DNA of 64,000 bases from Flavobacterium sp. N2038. Its GTDB lineage: Bacteria; Bacteroidota; Bacteroidia; Flavobacteriales; Flavobacteriaceae. How positions within the stretch are numbered: position 1 is the stretch's first letter; the number at the start of each line of letters is the position of its first letter. The notes beneath the pieces are model-generated. The model had not been told where the DNA came from, searched no databases, and worked only from the letters and a program-made list of their open reading frames with translations. Positions 1 through 9,142 of this stretch are shown piece after piece. The stretch is taken from positions 1,488,001-1,552,000 of the forward strand of contig NZ_CP110001.1 in the NCBI RefSeq assembly GCF_025947185.1. Reading direction: 5' to 3'. Position numbers and translations under genes: made by a program.

Positions 1-3000
1 ACTGTCAGAGATGCAGCCGGTCTGTCTCTTCCCGGAGTTAATGTACTGGAAAAAGGCACAAAAAACGGTGTCTCTACAGATTTTGACGGGCGTTATAAGA
101 TCAAACTAACTAACCCAAAAGCAATCCTGACTTTTTCGTTCATCGGATTTAAATCAACTGAGGTTTCTGCTTCCGGAAAAAATAAAGTTGATGCTGTTTT
201 ACAGGAAGATTCTAATAATCTGAATGAAGTTGTTGTAATTGGTTATGGAACAGCAAAGAAAGGAGATTTAACCGGAGCAATTTCGACTTTATCAGGTAAT
301 GAAGTTAGAAAAACGCCAATTGCAAATGTGGCAGAAGCTTTAACTGGCCGTATTGCGGGTGTACAAGTGATATCTTCAGAGGGCTCACCAGACTCTGAAA
401 TCAAAATTAGAATTCGTGGTGGTGGATCGCTGACTCAGGATAGTTCGCCATTAATCATTGTTGACGGATTTCCTGTAAATAGTTTAAATGATATATCGCC
501 TTCAGATATTGAAACATATACCACTTTAAAAGATGCTTCGTCTACTGCTATTTATGGTTCAAGAGGAGCAAACGGAGTTATTTTAGTAACAACAAAATCA
601 GGTAAAGACGGGAAAATTGCTGTAAACTTTAATATGTTTTACGGTATGAAAAAGATGGCTGAAGAGATTGATGTTCTTGAGCCGGAAGATTTTGTTAAAT
701 GGCAGTATGAATATGCTTTGCTGGCTAAAAAACAAGATTCGTATGAAAAATATTTTGGCAACTGGCAGGATTATGATATGTACAAAGGAGTAAAAGGAGA
801 TAATTGGCAGAAACAAATCTACGGTCGCACCGGAGAAGTACAAAGCCGTGATTTAGGAATTAGAGGTGGTACAGAGAAAGCTAATTTTAACTTTAACTAC
901 GCACATTACGATGAAAAGGCGATTATGCTGGGGTCTGATTTTAAGAGAGACAACTTATCTCTTGCTTTAAAAAGTAAAGCCAGTGACAAGATTGATCTTG
1001 CTTTCACAATGCGTTATTCTAATACAGAAATTAACGGAGGAGGAGCGAATGAACAAAATGAGTTTTCATCAAATGACTCCCGCTTAAGACATGCTGTTGG
1101 ATATTCGCCAATTCCAATGCCGGGATTGACTACCGATGATACTGACGAGGCAGTTTCGGGTTATCTTATAAATCCGTTCGTATCTGTAGCAGATAATGAT
1201 CGTCAGCAGCTTAGAAAAAACTTTAATATGCTTGGAAGTTTTTCATGGAAACTAACAGATAAACTGGTTTTTAAAACAGACTTGGGTTTAAATAATTACA
1301 GTAATTTAGATTACCGTTTTTACGGACGTACTACTTATTATGTGGCAAATAAACCTTCAGGAGCTTTGCAGGGAATGCCGGCTATTATTATTACGGACAG
1401 AAAAGATGTAACATTTAGAAATGCCAATACCCTGAATTATGATTTCAAAAAGACATTAGGAGACAATCATAATTTAAAAGTACTTGTTGGAGAAGAAATG
1501 ATCGATACAGAACGAAATGAAGCAACTTCTGTAGTGCAGGGATTACCTAAGTTTTTTGATTTTTCTCAGGCTCAAAAGCTTACCTCACAAGGAACACCAA
1601 TTGTGTTTGATAATTTCTATTTTCCGGATGATAAATTGTTGTCATTCTTTGGTCGTGTAAATTATGACTTTAAAGATCGTTATATATTTTCAGCAACCTA
1701 CCGTGCCGATGGTTCCAGTAAGTTTTTAGGAGACAATAAATGGGGATTCTTCCCGGCTGCTGCTGCTGCGTGGAAAATTTCAGAAGAAAGCTTTTTGAAA
1801 AATGTAGATTGGTTAAGCTCACTGAAAATACGATTTAGTTATGGTGAGGCAGGAAATAATAATATCCCGACAGGTCAGACTGTTCAGAATTTTCAATCAG
1901 GTCAGTCTGCATGGATTAATGGGGTAAGTAATTATTGGGCTACATCGCCGGTAATGGCTAATCCTGATTTGAAATGGGAAACAACTGTAACTCAAAACCT
2001 TGGTTTAGATTTTGATTTTTTCAAAAACCGTATCAATGGTTCATTCGAATTCTATAAAAATAAAACAAAAGATCTTCTGATTAATTTTCCTGTAGCGGGT
2101 TCCGGATATGAGACACAATACAGAAACATGGGAGAAACGCAAAACACAGGATTTGAGGCAACTTTGAATGTTACAGCAATACAGAAAAAAGACTATGGTT
2201 TAAACTTCTCATTTAATGTCGGAATAAATAAAAACCGAATCAACTCACTTGGAGTAATGAATGATTTTACAGTTTCAAGTTCTTGGAACAGTGATATTGT
2301 TGGAGATTATTTAGTAGCAGTAGGGCAGTCTATCGGTACCATGTACGGATACAAAAGCGACGGACGCTATGAGGTTTCTGATTTTGATTATGATGGTTCA
2401 AAATACACCTTAAAATCTGGTTTGGTAAACAGTTCAGGTGTAGTAGGAAGTGTACAGCCAGGTTATATGAAATTGAAAGATTTGAATGGCGATAATGTAG
2501 TAGACTCAAAAGATCTTACCATAATTGGTAATTCAAATCCAAAATACAATGGTGGTTTTATTATTAATGGTAATGTTTACGGTTTTGATCTTTCGGCTTC
2601 ATTTAACTACAGTGTAGGAAATGATATTTATAATGCTAATAAAGTAGAGTTTACATCTTCTACTCCAAGAGGTCAGTATAGAAATCTAAGTTCAGAAATG
2701 GCAGATGGTCAGAGATGGACAAATTTAAATCCAACAAGCGGTCAATTAGTTACAGATCCTGCAGAGTTAACAGCCTTAAATGCTAATACAACAATGTGGT
2801 CACCATACATGAGTCGTTTTGTAACATCAGACTGGGCAATTGAGGATGGCTCTTTTTTAAGACTTAATACACTTACTTTAGGTTATACCACTCCGGAATC
2901 ATTTACTTCTGCAGCTGGTATTGCTAAATTGAGGTTTTACCTGACAGCAACAAATGTTTTTCTTATTACCAACTACTCAGGGCCAGATCCTGAAGTTTCA

Positions 3001-3093
3001 ACAAGAAGAAAAACGCCGCTTACACCGGGTGTAGATTATTCAGCTTATCCGCGCAGCAGACAGTTGGTTTTTGGTTTAAACCTTAATTTTTAA
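1..3093 (+). CDS. SusC-family TonB-dependent outer-membrane receptor (5' end outside the window)
   Basis: The reading frame is open from base 1, so the signal peptide and gene start lie upstream; the Met codon at 328 is internal. The visible 1030 codons begin in a carboxypeptidase-D-like beta-sandwich (about codons 1-65, with DFDGRYKI and SFIGFKS). A TonB-box region NEVVVIGYGT follows at about codons 74-84, then a plug with ALTGRIAGV and the IRIRGGGSL / SSTAIYGSRGANGVILVTTK motifs, then a long 22-strand-type barrel ending in aromatic Phe (LNLNF), the usual outer-membrane insertion signal. In this family SusC forms the energised channel under the SusD lid and imports oligosaccharides. The SusD gene starts 17 bp downstream, so the two are cotranscribed. 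The substrate cannot be read from the sequence. Confidence 0.95.
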   Translation, partial: TVRDAAGLSLPGVNVLEKGTKNGVSTDFDGRYKIKLTNPKAILTFSFIGFKSTEVSASGKNKVDAVLQEDSNNLNEVVVIGYGTAKKGDLTGAISTLSGNEVRKTPIANVAEALTGRIAGVQVISSEGSPDSEIKIRIRGGGSLTQDSSPLIIVDGFPVNSLNDISPSDIETYTTLKDASSTAIYGSRGANGVILVTTKSGKDGKIAVNFNMFYGMKKMAEEIDVLEPEDFVKWQYEYALLAKKQDSYEKYFGNWQDYDMYKGVKGDNWQKQIYGRTGEVQSRDLGIRGGTEKANFNFNYAHYDEKAIMLGSDFKRDNLSLALKSKASDKIDLAFTMRYSNTEINGGGANEQNEFSSNDSRLRHAVGYSPIPMPGLTTDDTDEAVSGYLINPFVSVADNDRQQLRKNFNMLGSFSWKLTDKLVFKTDLGLNNYSNLDYRFYGRTTYYVANKPSGALQGMPAIIITDRKDVTFRNANTLNYDFKKTLGDNHNLKVLVGEEMIDTERNEATSVVQGLPKFFDFSQAQKLTSQGTPIVFDNFYFPDDKLLSFFGRVNYDFKDRYIFSATYRADGSSKFLGDNKWGFFPAAAAAWKISEESFLKNVDWLSSLKIRFSYGEAGNNNIPTGQTVQNFQSGQSAWINGVSNYWATSPVMANPDLKWETTVTQNLGLDFDFFKNRINGSFEFYKNKTKDLLINFPVAGSGYETQYRNMGETQNTGFEATLNVTAIQKKDYGLNFSFNVGINKNRINSLGVMNDFTVSSSWNSDIVGDYLVAVGQSIGTMYGYKSDGRYEVSDFDYDGSKYTLKSGLVNSSGVVGSVQPGYMKLKDLNGDNVVDSKDLTIIGNSNPKYNGGFIINGNVYGFDLSASFNYSVGNDIYNANKVEFTSSTPRGQYRNLSSEMADGQRWTNLNPTSGQLVTDPAELTALNANTTMWSPYMSRFVTSDWAIEDGSFLRLNTLTLGYTTPESFTSAAGIAKLRFYLTATNVFLITNYSGPDPEVSTRRKTPLTPGVDYSAYPRSRQLVFGLNLNF

Positions 3094-3110
3094 TTTAAAA
3101 CTTATCAGCA

Positions 3111-4934
3111 ATGAAACATAAAATAATTATAGCAGGACTAATTATTGCGGGCCTTTTTAGCTCTTGCCAGGAAGACTATCTTGATGCTCCCGCAAAATCA
3201 ACACTAGATGAAGCATTGATTTTTTCTGACCCCGGAATGGCCAAAAGTGCAGTTGATGGAATTAAAATACCATTTGGAGATCAGAATGGACATCGTGGAA
3301 GATTCCTTTCGTATTACGGATTCAATACAGATGTAGAGTGGTTCAATTCTTCAGAATCAACTTCTGATGATAAACCGGCATTGAGTGTTTATGATGCGAA
3401 ATCTACTAATAGTCAAATGGATTTTGATGCACCGCCTACGGGAGGTGGTAATCCATGGACTTCTATGTATTCAGGAATTGAGCGTGCTAATATTTGTATT
3501 AGAGGTTTGCGTCAGTATGGAGATCCAAGGCCGGGAACAGAGTTGGGATATCTTTTGGGAGAAGCCTTAACACTACGCGCCATTTATTATGCCGATTTAA
3601 CAAAAGCTCATGGAGATGTTCCAGCACGCTTTGAACCAGTAACTTCTGCGACTATTTATTTGCCAAAATCAAATCGTGATGTAATCTACAAACAGATTAT
3701 TAGTGATTTGGGCGAGGCTGCTACATTGGTTCCGTGGCCAAATGAAACTACTGCAACAAGTAGTGTAGAAAGAGTAAATAAAGCGTTTGTAAAAGGATTA
3801 CGTGCTCGTTTGGCATTGGTAGCATCGGGATTTCAGCAATATCCTGATGGAGTTAGAAGAAGTAGTGACCCTGAATTATCAGTTGCCAATATGTATGCAC
3901 TGGCATTGGCAGAAACGCGTTCTGTTATTGCAAGTGGAACGGCTCATTTAGAAACTACATTTGAAACATTGTGGAAAAAGTACAATCAGGAAAATATACA
4001 AGCAGGTGGAGAATCTTTATGGGAAATTCCTTTTGGAGATGGTAGAGGAAGAATGTTATTCAGCTTTGCAGTTAAACATGCAGCGAATGATCAGTTTCAT
4101 GCCAACGGAAATAATCGTGGTGGTACTGCCGGACCTTTGCCTTTTATTTTCTATGATTATGATCAACAAGATACACGTAGAGATGTTACATGTGTACCTT
4201 ATACTTATGGAACCCCTGTAAATGGAATTGCGAAACAAGAATTGGCAGTAATAAATAAATGGTGTTTTGGTAAATACCGTTATGAGTGGATGACCCGCAG
4301 AGTTACTTCAGACAATGATGACGGAGTTAATAAAATTTATATGCGTTATGCTGAGGTTCTTTTAATAGCTGCCGAAACGGCAAACGAATTAGAAGGTCCT
4401 GGTGCTGCTGCTCCATATCTTAAAGAAATAAGAAGAAGAGCATTTCCGGCAGCATCTCATGGAGAAAAAGTAGACAATTATGTAGGTCAGTTGACTAGTA
4501 AAGAAGCAATGTTTAATGCGATTGTCAATGAAAATAAATATGAGTTTACAGGAGAAATGGAGCGTAAACAAGCCCTTATTCGTTGGAATTTATTGAAAAT
4601 AAAACTAGACGAAGCAAAACAAAAAATGTTTGATTTACAGTCCCGTTCAGGAGATTATGCAACTGTACCGGTTAATTTATATTATAAATATAAAGAAGAT
4701 AACCAAACGCTAATTATCTATGGTTTAAACAGAGGAGAAAATACAAATCCGGGTGTAGATTATACTTTTTATGTAGACAGCAAAGGTGCAGGTGCATGGA
4801 ACGTTCTTACAGAAAGTAAAATAAACTCACTGTATAAGTTAGGTGTAGATCCTAATACGAGACAATTTTGGCCAATCTGGCAAAAAGTAATCAATGCAAG
4901 TAACGGACAGTTAGTTAACGATTACGGTTATTAA
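3111..4934 (+). CDS. SusD/RagB-family nutrient-binding lipoprotein
   Basis: 607 residues. A lipoprotein signal peptide ends in LFSSC with the lipidated Cys at residue 19, followed by QEDYLDAP, typical of mature SusD N-termini. The helical TPR-like N-terminal half contains ERANICIRGLRQ and the GEALTLRAIYYADL helix that is conserved in RagB/SusD proteins. The C-terminal half contains RYAEVLLIAAET and the KYEFTGEMERKQALIRW segment, also family hallmarks. SusD proteins sit on the cell surface, bind glycan and close the SusC channel. The gene lies between the SusC partner and a 38-bp gap before the next lipoprotein, so the three probably form one operon. Confidence 0.95.
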   Translation: MKHKIIIAGLIIAGLFSSCQEDYLDAPAKSTLDEALIFSDPGMAKSAVDGIKIPFGDQNGHRGRFLSYYGFNTDVEWFNSSESTSDDKPALSVYDAKSTNSQMDFDAPPTGGGNPWTSMYSGIERANICIRGLRQYGDPRPGTELGYLLGEALTLRAIYYADLTKAHGDVPARFEPVTSATIYLPKSNRDVIYKQIISDLGEAATLVPWPNETTATSSVERVNKAFVKGLRARLALVASGFQQYPDGVRRSSDPELSVANMYALALAETRSVIASGTAHLETTFETLWKKYNQENIQAGGESLWEIPFGDGRGRMLFSFAVKHAANDQFHANGNNRGGTAGPLPFIFYDYDQQDTRRDVTCVPYTYGTPVNGIAKQELAVINKWCFGKYRYEWMTRRVTSDNDDGVNKIYMRYAEVLLIAAETANELEGPGAAAPYLKEIRRRAFPAASHGEKVDNYVGQLTSKEAMFNAIVNENKYEFTGEMERKQALIRWNLLKIKLDEAKQKMFDLQSRSGDYATVPVNLYYKYKEDNQTLIIYGLNRGENTNPGVDYTFYVDSKGAGAWNVLTESKINSLYKLGVDPNTRQFWPIWQKVINASNGQLVNDYGY

Positions 4935-4971
4935 ACTGAAATAATTAGTAGTAATTTATAAGATATTTATT

Positions 4972-6540
4972 ATGAAAGCAAAATATATATTTAAAGGTTT
5001 AATAGCGGCCTTATTAATAGCCTTTACAATTTCTGGTTGTGAAAGTTTTAATGAAGAGTTATTGACTGATATTGGAGCAGACAGAGCATTTTCTCCAATT
5101 GGCCTTACGACAAAAGTTAGAAATCAAACGACGGTTGAATTAAACTGGACCGTAAATGAAGAGGCTGATCATTATGTAGTTGAATTTAGTGCAGATGATA
5201 AGGAATTTAAAACGATTTATAAAACTATAAATGTAGCGCCTAAAGAACTGCCGGTATCAGTACAATTAGAAGGAGAAACGACTTATTCAATCAGAGTAAA
5301 AGCGGTGAGCGCAACAGGTTTAGACGACTCTAAATGGACAGTTACTACCGCAACGACATTGACAGAGCAGATTTTCTTCCCGGTTCAGGATGCAGATATT
5401 GAGGCAAAGCAAGTTACTTTAAGATGGACACCAAATAGCAACGTAACACAAATTACTGTAGCTCCGGGTGATATTACTCATGTTATTACAGCTGCCGAAA
5501 AAACTGCCGGAGTTGCTGTTGTTACGGGACTTACGGGAGAAACAAATTATACAGCGACTTTATTGAATGGTACAAAGAAAAGAGGTGTCGTTACTTTTAA
5601 AACCGGAATTGATATCGGAACCGGGATTTTGGTTAAACCGGAAGACGATTTAAATGCAAAAATAGCAGAGTCACCAGCCAATTCTGTTTTGGTTTTAATG
5701 CCGGGAGATTATAAAGCATTTACTGGTGAAATAGTTTTAAACAAACCAATTACCATACGCGGATTACGTCCTGGAGATAAACCAAAATTACATGTGAGAT
5801 TTACGGCAAATGTTGGAATGACAAGTCTTTCATTAATTGATTTGGAATCAGAAGGATCAGGAGTTGGAGACACAAACTTTATTACTATTTCAGGAGCAAG
5901 TACTACTTATAATGATATATTAATTAGCGGTTGTTATATTCATGATTACTTACGAGCCTTAGTTTACGGAAATGCAAGTGCAGCAAAATTAGCATCATTT
6001 ACAGTAGACAATAGTATCGTTAAAAATGTAAATACAAATGCTCAGGCAGATTTTATAGATTTCAGAAATACGTATGTTGCAAATATAACAGTGAAGAACA
6101 GCACATTTGATTCTTGTTCTGTTGGACGTGATTTTGTCAGAGCAGATGCTGTAGCTCCTGCCAATGGTTTCTCAGGAACTGGTTTAACCACTACAGTATT
6201 AATTGACAGTTGTACTTTGTATAAGGTATCAAACACCGCAGCGCCAAAAAGAATTTTATACGTTCGTTTTGCAACAAATGCATCGACAGTAAGAAATACG
6301 CTTATTACAAATACAACGGCAATTTATACCAATCAGCCAACTACAGTTATGCCTGTATTTAGTAAAAATTACTATTTCGCGGCGCCAAGTTTTATCGATT
6401 CGGCAATTACAAATAATAAAATCGATTCTTCGGCTACGACAGCAGATCCGCAGTTTGTAAATGCGGCCGAAGGAAACTTTACCGTTAAAAACCAAACCAT
6501 GATCGACAATAAAATTGGAGATCCGCGTTGGATAAAATAA
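4972..6540 (+). CDS. Surface lipoprotein with FN3 domains and DUF4957/DUF5123-type beta-helix
   Basis: 522 residues. The lipobox is TISGC with Cys23. Residues about 40-130 look like a fibronectin type III domain (VELNWTVNEEADHYVVEFS ... TYSIRVKAVS), and about 135-210 like a second, more divergent one. From about 225 onward there are short repeating beta-strands rich in N, S and T (LISGCYIHDY, TVKNSTFDSC, TVRNTLITN), as in right-handed parallel beta-helices of the pectate-lyase type. The end, TADPQFVNAAEGNFTV then IGDPRW, matches the C-terminal DUF5123 pattern. Third position in a susCD operon usually means a surface glycan-binding protein. A pectinolytic activity is possible, but I see no diagnostic catalytic residues, so binding is the safer call. 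Confidence 0.85.
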   Translation: MKAKYIFKGLIAALLIAFTISGCESFNEELLTDIGADRAFSPIGLTTKVRNQTTVELNWTVNEEADHYVVEFSADDKEFKTIYKTINVAPKELPVSVQLEGETTYSIRVKAVSATGLDDSKWTVTTATTLTEQIFFPVQDADIEAKQVTLRWTPNSNVTQITVAPGDITHVITAAEKTAGVAVVTGLTGETNYTATLLNGTKKRGVVTFKTGIDIGTGILVKPEDDLNAKIAESPANSVLVLMPGDYKAFTGEIVLNKPITIRGLRPGDKPKLHVRFTANVGMTSLSLIDLESEGSGVGDTNFITISGASTTYNDILISGCYIHDYLRALVYGNASAAKLASFTVDNSIVKNVNTNAQADFIDFRNTYVANITVKNSTFDSCSVGRDFVRADAVAPANGFSGTGLTTTVLIDSCTLYKVSNTAAPKRILYVRFATNASTVRNTLITNTTAIYTNQPTTVMPVFSKNYYFAAPSFIDSAITNNKIDSSATTADPQFVNAAEGNFTVKNQTMIDNKIGDPRWIK

Positions 6541-6558
6541 TTTTTATAGTTAGTTTTA

Positions 6559-6594
6559 AAAGGGATGCAGCAATTATACTGCATCCCTTTTTTA
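6559..6594 (+). terminator. Rho-independent terminator after the sus operon
   Basis: A GC-richer hairpin (gggatgcag, 8-nt loop, ctgcatccc) is followed by a run of T. It starts 19 bp after the stop of the third sus gene and ends the operon. Confidence 0.9.
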
Positions 6595-6652
6595 TTTACA
6601 GAAATAAAAAAATGAAAATCTTTAAAATCTGCAAATTCGGTTTTTTAAAATA

Positions 6653-7225
6653 TTATTCAATTTCCAAATCAAACTTCTCCAGTAAGCCTGCTAAAGCGGT
6701 ATGAGAGACTTTTGTTTTTTTAATTTTGTTTTCTGAAGGATCAAAAGTATAATTGCGCGAAGTTCTAAAATCTGTTTTTTCCAGATTGCATTCCACGAAA
6801 GTGGCATTAGACAAGTCGCAGTTTTTAAAAAGTGACAAAGACAAATCTGTATTCGAGAAATCAACATCTTTTAAAGAACAATCTATAAAACTCGTTTTCT
6901 TTAGTTTCTTATAAATGAAAGTGGAATAATCTAACAGACAATCCTCAAAATTCATTGAAAACAAAAAACTGTTGCTGGCACTAAAGTCTAAACCCATTAA
7001 TTTACAGCCAATAAACTGAATGTTTTTTAATCCGGTATTGGTGAGAATTGCCAGTGAAATATTGCAGTTTTTAAAAGTAGAATCTAAGAAATCATTATAA
7101 CTTAAATCGCTTTTAGAGAAGTTACAATTGATAAATTCACAATTGACAAATTCGGTGTGCGATAAGCTTTGATCCGAATAATCAATGGTATCAAAAGTTC
7201 TGTTTTGATAGAGTTTTATTTCCAT
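6653..7225 (-). CDS. Pentapeptide-repeat protein
   Basis: 190 residues, ATG start. Most of the chain follows the A(D/N)LXX-type five-residue period with Phe or Leu in the centre: FVNCEFINCNFSKSDLSYND, SFIDCSLKDVDFSNTDL, LFKNCDLSNATFVECNLEKT. This predicts a right-handed quadrilateral beta-helix. The C-terminal segment NYTFDPSENKIKKTKVSH followed by ALAGLLEKFDLEIE resembles the dimerising tail of McbG/Qnr-like gyrase-protecting proteins, which end in a similar helix. The resemblance is structural; protection of gyrase is an inference. A small unknown gene lies 34 bp upstream on the same strand, so the two are probably cotranscribed. Confidence 0.88.
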   Translation of the reverse strand: MEIKLYQNRTFDTIDYSDQSLSHTEFVNCEFINCNFSKSDLSYNDFLDSTFKNCNISLAILTNTGLKNIQFIGCKLMGLDFSASNSFLFSMNFEDCLLDYSTFIYKKLKKTSFIDCSLKDVDFSNTDLSLSLFKNCDLSNATFVECNLEKTDFRTSRNYTFDPSENKIKKTKVSHTALAGLLEKFDLEIE

Positions 7226-7259
7226 GTTGTAAAAAGAAAGAGGATAATGAAATTGGGTT

Positions 7260-7460
7260 TTATTCTAATTCGATACAGTCAAAAAAACCGTTGTTTAGTA
7301 CTAAATCGGTTATTTCGGTTTCGCTGTCGATTCTTAAAATATTATCACAATCTTCAAGGTCAAAATTCCACTTAGAATTTGGGATTAATTGATAAAGTAA
7401 AGTTGAAGCCGATTCTAATTTAGAGTGATTATCAACGGAAGTTTTAAAAACATAAATCAT
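7260..7460 (-). CDS. Small conserved-looking protein, HMA-like pattern without CXXC
   Basis: 66 residues from the ATG at 7460; an upstream in-frame TTG at 7484 would add eight residues and is less likely. The sequence MIYVFKTSVDN ... NFDLEDCDNILRI ... ITDLVLNNGFFDCIELE follows a beta-alpha-beta-beta-alpha-beta spacing like ferredoxin-like or heavy-metal-associated folds, but has no metal-binding CXXC. It is similar over its length to the 69-residue protein at 14117-14326: both have (F/Y)KT.V near the start, a central NFDL(E/K)D followed by L(R/K)I, and a C-terminal GF..C. Function unknown. It precedes the pentapeptide-repeat gene. Confidence 0.65.
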   Translation of the reverse strand: MIYVFKTSVDNHSKLESASTLLYQLIPNSKWNFDLEDCDNILRIDSETEITDLVLNNGFFDCIELE

Positions 7461-7531
7461 AATTTGCACTTTTTGAAGCGACAAATTTCTGAAAAATGTA
7501 TTCCTTTTTATTAGGATACTATAATCAATAA

Positions 7532-8452
7532 TTAGGATTTATCAATCATTTTTCGATATTGTACAGGAGAAGTACCTTCATGTTTTTTGAAAAAACGACT
7601 AAAGTAAGATTGATCCTCCATGCCAACCTCAGCAGCAATTTCGCCTACAGAAAGAGTGGTCTGATACAATAAATATTTGGCTTCTAGTAATATGGTCTCA
7701 TCAATCCATGTTGCTGCAGATTTTCCTGTTGTACGCTTTACAGATTTGTTTAAATGATTTGGAGTTACATTCAACAATGAAGCATAATAACTTACCTGAT
7801 GCTGTGTTTTAACAGTCTGATAGATTAACTCCTTAAATCTATTCGTAATCGTTTCCGCAGCTGTTGAGTTTTTGGACGGTTTTACCTTATTTTTATTCAT
7901 TTCATAGAATAATGCGATCAGGTAAGCCTGTACAATATTCAGATTGGCAACTGTCGTTTCTGTATATTCTTTTTGTAATCGTTTTAAAATAGAAGTTACC
8001 AAAGAAACATCTTCGGTAGGAATGGTTGTTTTAGGATATCCGGAAACTTTTAAGAAATCAAAATCATTAAGCATTTCCCTATTGCCATATTTGCCAATTA
8101 AAACCTCAGGATGAAATTGACAAATGTAGCCGTTATGTGTATTGTTTATGTTCTCTAATGAAAAAACCTGTTCGGCTGCCACCACCATAATTTCATTTGC
8201 AACAGTCTCATATTCTTCGTGTCCCACTTTCATTTTATGAGATCCTGACTCAACAAATATTAAAGTATGGCAACTGTGTTTTGATGGCGGAACCGGATGA
8301 CGCAACTTCATTATCTCTTCTGTTTTTAAACAAAAGAAATGGTCTGAATTGGACTTGAAAAGCAAATGCATCGGATTATCTTCTCCCAGAAATTTCTCGC
8401 GGAATCCTTTTGCTTCATACGTTTTTATTTTTTCGGCAATCTTTGTCTTCAT
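7532..8452 (-). CDS. AraC-family transcriptional regulator
   Basis: 306 residues, ATG start. The N-terminal half is cupin-like (about 40-150; HTLIFVESGSHKM, NEIMVVAAEQVFSLEN). The C-terminal 100 residues hold the two helix-turn-helix motifs of AraC/XylS proteins: YYASLLNVTPNHLNKSVKR and LSVGEIAAEVGMEDQSYFSR, then FFKKHEGTSPVQYR, the family signature. It acts as a cytoplasmic DNA-binding activator or repressor with an unknown ligand. The start codon lies 2 bp after the stop of the upstream CHAT-like gene, so the two are cotranscribed and possibly translationally coupled. Confidence 0.92.
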   Translation of the reverse strand: MKTKIAEKIKTYEAKGFREKFLGEDNPMHLLFKSNSDHFFCLKTEEIMKLRHPVPPSKHSCHTLIFVESGSHKMKVGHEEYETVANEIMVVAAEQVFSLENINNTHNGYICQFHPEVLIGKYGNREMLNDFDFLKVSGYPKTTIPTEDVSLVTSILKRLQKEYTETTVANLNIVQAYLIALFYEMNKNKVKPSKNSTAAETITNRFKELIYQTVKTQHQVSYYASLLNVTPNHLNKSVKRTTGKSAATWIDETILLEAKYLLYQTTLSVGEIAAEVGMEDQSYFSRFFKKHEGTSPVQYRKMIDKS

Positions 8453-8454
8453 GC

Positions 8455-9018
8455 TTAATAATACAATCTAAAATCAAGTAATTTGCAAAGGGCATAGTGC
8501 TTTTGGTATAATTCTTCGACTACTTCGGTCAAGTCATCATTTTCCTGATATAAACTAAAAAAAGCTTTATCAATAGTACTGCAGCTGGCTATTTTATTAT
8601 AAGAAGATCCATAGCCGGAAATGGCGCGTGCACCGGTAATATCAAGAAAATATTGCGCTTCATCATCGTTGAGGTCTAATCGTTTTTTGTTGGCAAAATG
8701 AATAATTTTACCTTTCATTTTCCCTTCAAAAAGTTCGGCAATTTCTTCAAGACTATAATAATAATCATGAAGGCAAATATTGTTTTCCTGCCCGGGCATT
8801 ACCAGATAAATAATTTCATAATCTTTAAAATTATGATCTTCATAAAGTAACACAGTCAGACTTTCTTCGAGGCCCTCAATGGTATCACAAGTTTTATGAA
8901 TACTGGCGATTCCCTGATCAATTGCAATTTCTTCCAGATTTTTAACCACATCAGTATTCGTAATTTTATCTACATCCTGAACGCCTTCGAGACAGAAAAT
9001 AAATTTTTCATTATCCAT
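8455..9018 (-). CDS. CHAT/caspase-like protein (DUF6642-like), catalytic dyad apparently lost
   Basis: 187 residues, ATG start. The opening KFIFCLEGV, the middle YSLEEIAELFEGKMKGKIIHF and the later FLDITGARAISGYG match the pattern I remember for small CHAT-like (caspase-fold) proteins such as DUF6642. In those relatives the strand before the middle motif ends in a catalytic His-Gly and the one after IIHF carries Ser-Cys. Here those places read VMPGQ and ANKKRL, so neither the His nor the Cys is present. The fold assignment is from memory and inference. If correct, this is a pseudoenzyme that may sense or scaffold. It is the first gene of a two-gene unit with the AraC regulator. Confidence 0.6.
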   Translation of the reverse strand: MDNEKFIFCLEGVQDVDKITNTDVVKNLEEIAIDQGIASIHKTCDTIEGLEESLTVLLYEDHNFKDYEIIYLVMPGQENNICLHDYYYSLEEIAELFEGKMKGKIIHFANKKRLDLNDDEAQYFLDITGARAISGYGSSYNKIASCSTIDKAFFSLYQENDDLTEVVEELYQKHYALCKLLDFRLYY

Positions 9019-9068
9019 ACAAATATCTTTTTGATTTCTTCTGTTTGTGGTAGAAATTTGGTTTTAGA

Positions 9069-9076
9069 CAAAAGTA
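9069..9076 (-). promoter_or_regulatory. Candidate -7 element for the CHAT-like/AraC unit
   Basis: On the minus strand this reads TACTTTTG, which fits the Bacteroidota -7 consensus TAnnTTTG, about 50 bp before the first start codon. No clear TTG -33 element is visible, so the call is tentative. Confidence 0.4.
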
Positions 9077-9142
9077 TTTTTTTATAAGGTAAAACTGTTG
9101 TTTTATTGGGATTTTAACTTGTTTTTAGGGATTGACTAAAGT

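Noticed and set aside
328..330. Met codon at 328 as start of the SusC gene
   Set aside because: The frame is open from base 1 and the upstream codons encode the expected carboxypeptidase-like domain and TonB box; the true start is outside the window.
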